NCBI GenBank assembly: GCA_030596225.1
Contig: JAUVKO010000124.1
Coordinates: 1-6,661, forward strand
Direction of reading: 5' to 3'
DNA: 6,661 bases
From: Fidelibacterota bacterium
GTDB lineage: Bacteria; Fidelibacterota; UBA8477; JABMPR01
Part shown: in pieces, positions 5,738 through 6,661 of the stretch
Layout: each line of letters starts with the position of its first letter
Numbering within the stretch: position 1 is the first letter of the stretch
The notes under the pieces: model-generated
Told to the model about the DNA's origin: nothing
The model's database searches: none
The model's input: the letters and a program-made list of their open reading frames with translations, nothing else
Position numbers and translations under genes: made by a program

Positions 5738-6517
5738 CTAAAAAACAATAGTTGCTACGATAAAATCAAACACTAGAACAAGTGTAGCCGAGAATACAAA
5801 AGCTTCAATGGCTGCACGTCCGACACCGCTAGCCCCTCTGGTTGCTTTCAATCCAACCCAGCAGCTCGTCAATCCAATAACTATCCCAAAACTGACTGCT
5901 TTTACAAAACCAGGTAAGATATCCTCGGAAAACACAAAGACGGATTGAAATGAATTAAAAAACATCTGTATACTAATGTCGAAGAATAGATCACCAACTA
6001 GAGCAGCCGTATAAAGACCCACAAAGTCTGATACTGCTACAAGCAATGGCATCATGACCACCATTGCGATAACCCGTGGCGCAACTAGATGACGGGTCGG
6101 GTTAATAGCCATCACTTCTAGAGCATCAATCTGCTCTGTGACCTTCATGGTGGCTATTTCAGCGCCAATTGAAGAACCATTTCTACCTGCCATAACTAAT
6201 GCTGTTAGAACTGGTCCCATTTCAGATAAAAAACCAACAGCTACAATCTGCCCAAAAAATATTGCTGGTAAAGTGTCTTCCAACTGATAAGCTCCTTGCC
6301 ACCCGGAAACAGCCCCGGCAAAAATACTAATAATGGCAACCAATGGAATTGCCTTCACCCCCAATAGGTAGAATTGGGCAATGTACAGAGCACGATCCGT
6401 ATGAAAATATCGCAAATATTTTAGAACCTGGCCCAAAAGAATAAAGATCGCACCAATATCTGCTATTAAGCCAATAGCTTTCCGGCCTAATAACCGTATC
6501 AAATTTACTATCAACAT
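5738..6517 (-). CDS. mlaE: MlaE-family lipid ABC transporter permease
   Basis: The 259-residue protein has the length and layout of MlaE/TGD1 permeases, the inner-membrane subunit of MCE-type lipid transporters that move phospholipids between inner and outer membranes. An amphipathic N-terminal helix is followed by about five membrane segments (about 50-72, 86-110, 147-176, 199-222, 236-257). The family's central motif is present from SEMGPVLTALVMAGRNGS (98-115) through ATMKVTEQIDALEVMAINP (122-140), the region that contacts the ATPase, and the end shows GASGVGRAAIEAFV (228-241). The usual partners, the ATPase MlaF and the MCE-domain MlaD, are not downstream; DUF2804 follows instead. Upstream lie only repeats up to the window edge, so partners may be further away. 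The ATG start at 6517 has no strong ribosome site. The gene symbol refers to the family rather than to proven orthology. Confidence 0.92.
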   Translation of the reverse strand: MLIVNLIRLLGRKAIGLIADIGAIFILLGQVLKYLRYFHTDRALYIAQFYLLGVKAIPLVAIISIFAGAVSGWQGAYQLEDTLPAIFFGQIVAVGFLSEMGPVLTALVMAGRNGSSIGAEIATMKVTEQIDALEVMAINPTRHLVAPRVIAMVVMMPLLVAVSDFVGLYTAALVGDLFFDISIQMFFNSFQSVFVFSEDILPGFVKAVSFGIVIGLTSCWVGLKATRGASGVGRAAIEAFVFSATLVLVFDFIVATIVF

Positions 6518-6543
6518 GTTAATCTTGATGCCACCGTAAAAAG

Positions 6544-6589
6544 TCCCTCTCGCCCGCCTGCGTATAACTTCGTGCGGGCAGGCAGAGGA
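6544..6589. repeat. GC-rich inverted repeat upstream of mlaE
   Basis: GCCCGC (6552-6557) pairs with GCGGGC (6574-6579); alternatively GCCTGC (6556-6561) pairs with GCAGGC (6578-6583). CCTCT (6546-6550) and AGAGG (6584-6588) extend the outer stem imperfectly. The block is much richer in G and C than its surroundings and resembles dispersed intergenic repeats of environmental bacteria. It begins 27 bases upstream of the mlaE start, so it lies in the leader or promoter of that gene. Confidence 0.55.
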
Positions 6590-6661
6590 CGCAGAGCGAT
6601 GTATTGAGCTGGTCGAAATGTCGCAATGTGTTGATATTTATGAATATAGCGCATCATGTCG
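6590..6661. other. Remaining upstream region of mlaE with a repeat remnant
   Basis: No gene is seen to the window edge. TTGAGCTGGTCGAAATG (6604-6620) is close to the TTGAGCTTGTCGAAATG wording common in dispersed intergenic palindromes, with one base changed. The other arm of such a palindrome is not visible here. No clear promoter for mlaE can be picked out. Confidence 0.35.

Noticed and set aside
6562..6573. Similarity of GTATAACTTCGT to a recombinase (loxP-type) half site
   Set aside because: Only about ten bases match, there is no second inverted arm at the right distance, and the surrounding GC-rich repeat explains the sequence better.

Overview
The window holds seven complete protein genes and several short, repeat-like palindromes in the gaps. 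There is no CRISPR array, rRNA, tRNA, insertion sequence or phage gene. The moderate-to-low GC content, the Gram-negative-type lipid permease (MlaE), a Sec-type signal on a DUF3108 protein and the NfeD-FloA pair suggest an uncultured Gram-negative lineage, perhaps in the FCB superphylum (for example a Neomarinimicrobiota-like or Calditrichota-like bacterium). The taxon is an inference from gene content and from the style of the intergenic repeats, not a firm assignment.

Layout. Positions 1-343 contain no gene but do contain a 16-bp perfect palindrome, a half copy of a repeat whose full copy lies near 4433-4511, and a large imperfect inverted repeat. A GtrA-family membrane protein (344-757, minus) is divergent from a plus-strand series: a secreted DUF3108 protein (838-1518), a membrane-bound NfeD-type serine protease (1591-2946), flotillin-like FloA (2967-3941) and a small membrane-anchored acidic protein (3952-4416). 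The last three are separated by 20 and 10 bases and very probably form an operon; the DUF3108 gene lies 72 bases upstream of nfeD and may belong to it. The 253-base gap 4417-4669 separates convergent genes. It carries a 30-bp-arm palindrome and a hairpin that looks like a bidirectional terminator. On the minus strand, an MlaE-family lipid ABC permease (6517-5738) is followed 33 bases later by a DUF2804 protein (5704-4670). Upstream of mlaE are further GC-rich repeat fragments up to the window edge.

How the genes may work together. NfeD and FloA are a well-known bacterial pair linked to membrane microdomains and membrane-protein quality control. The small protein behind them, with one N-terminal membrane segment, an acidic Pro/Glu-rich middle and a compact conserved-looking tail, is a candidate partner of that system. 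MlaE normally works with the ATPase MlaF and the MCE protein MlaD, but neither is beside it here; instead it is paired with DUF2804. The window therefore has a cell-envelope and membrane-lipid theme, which is an inference from family knowledge. The best candidates for something new are the third member of the NfeD-FloA cassette, the mlaE-DUF2804 pairing and the palindromic repeat family; none is proven by the sequence alone.
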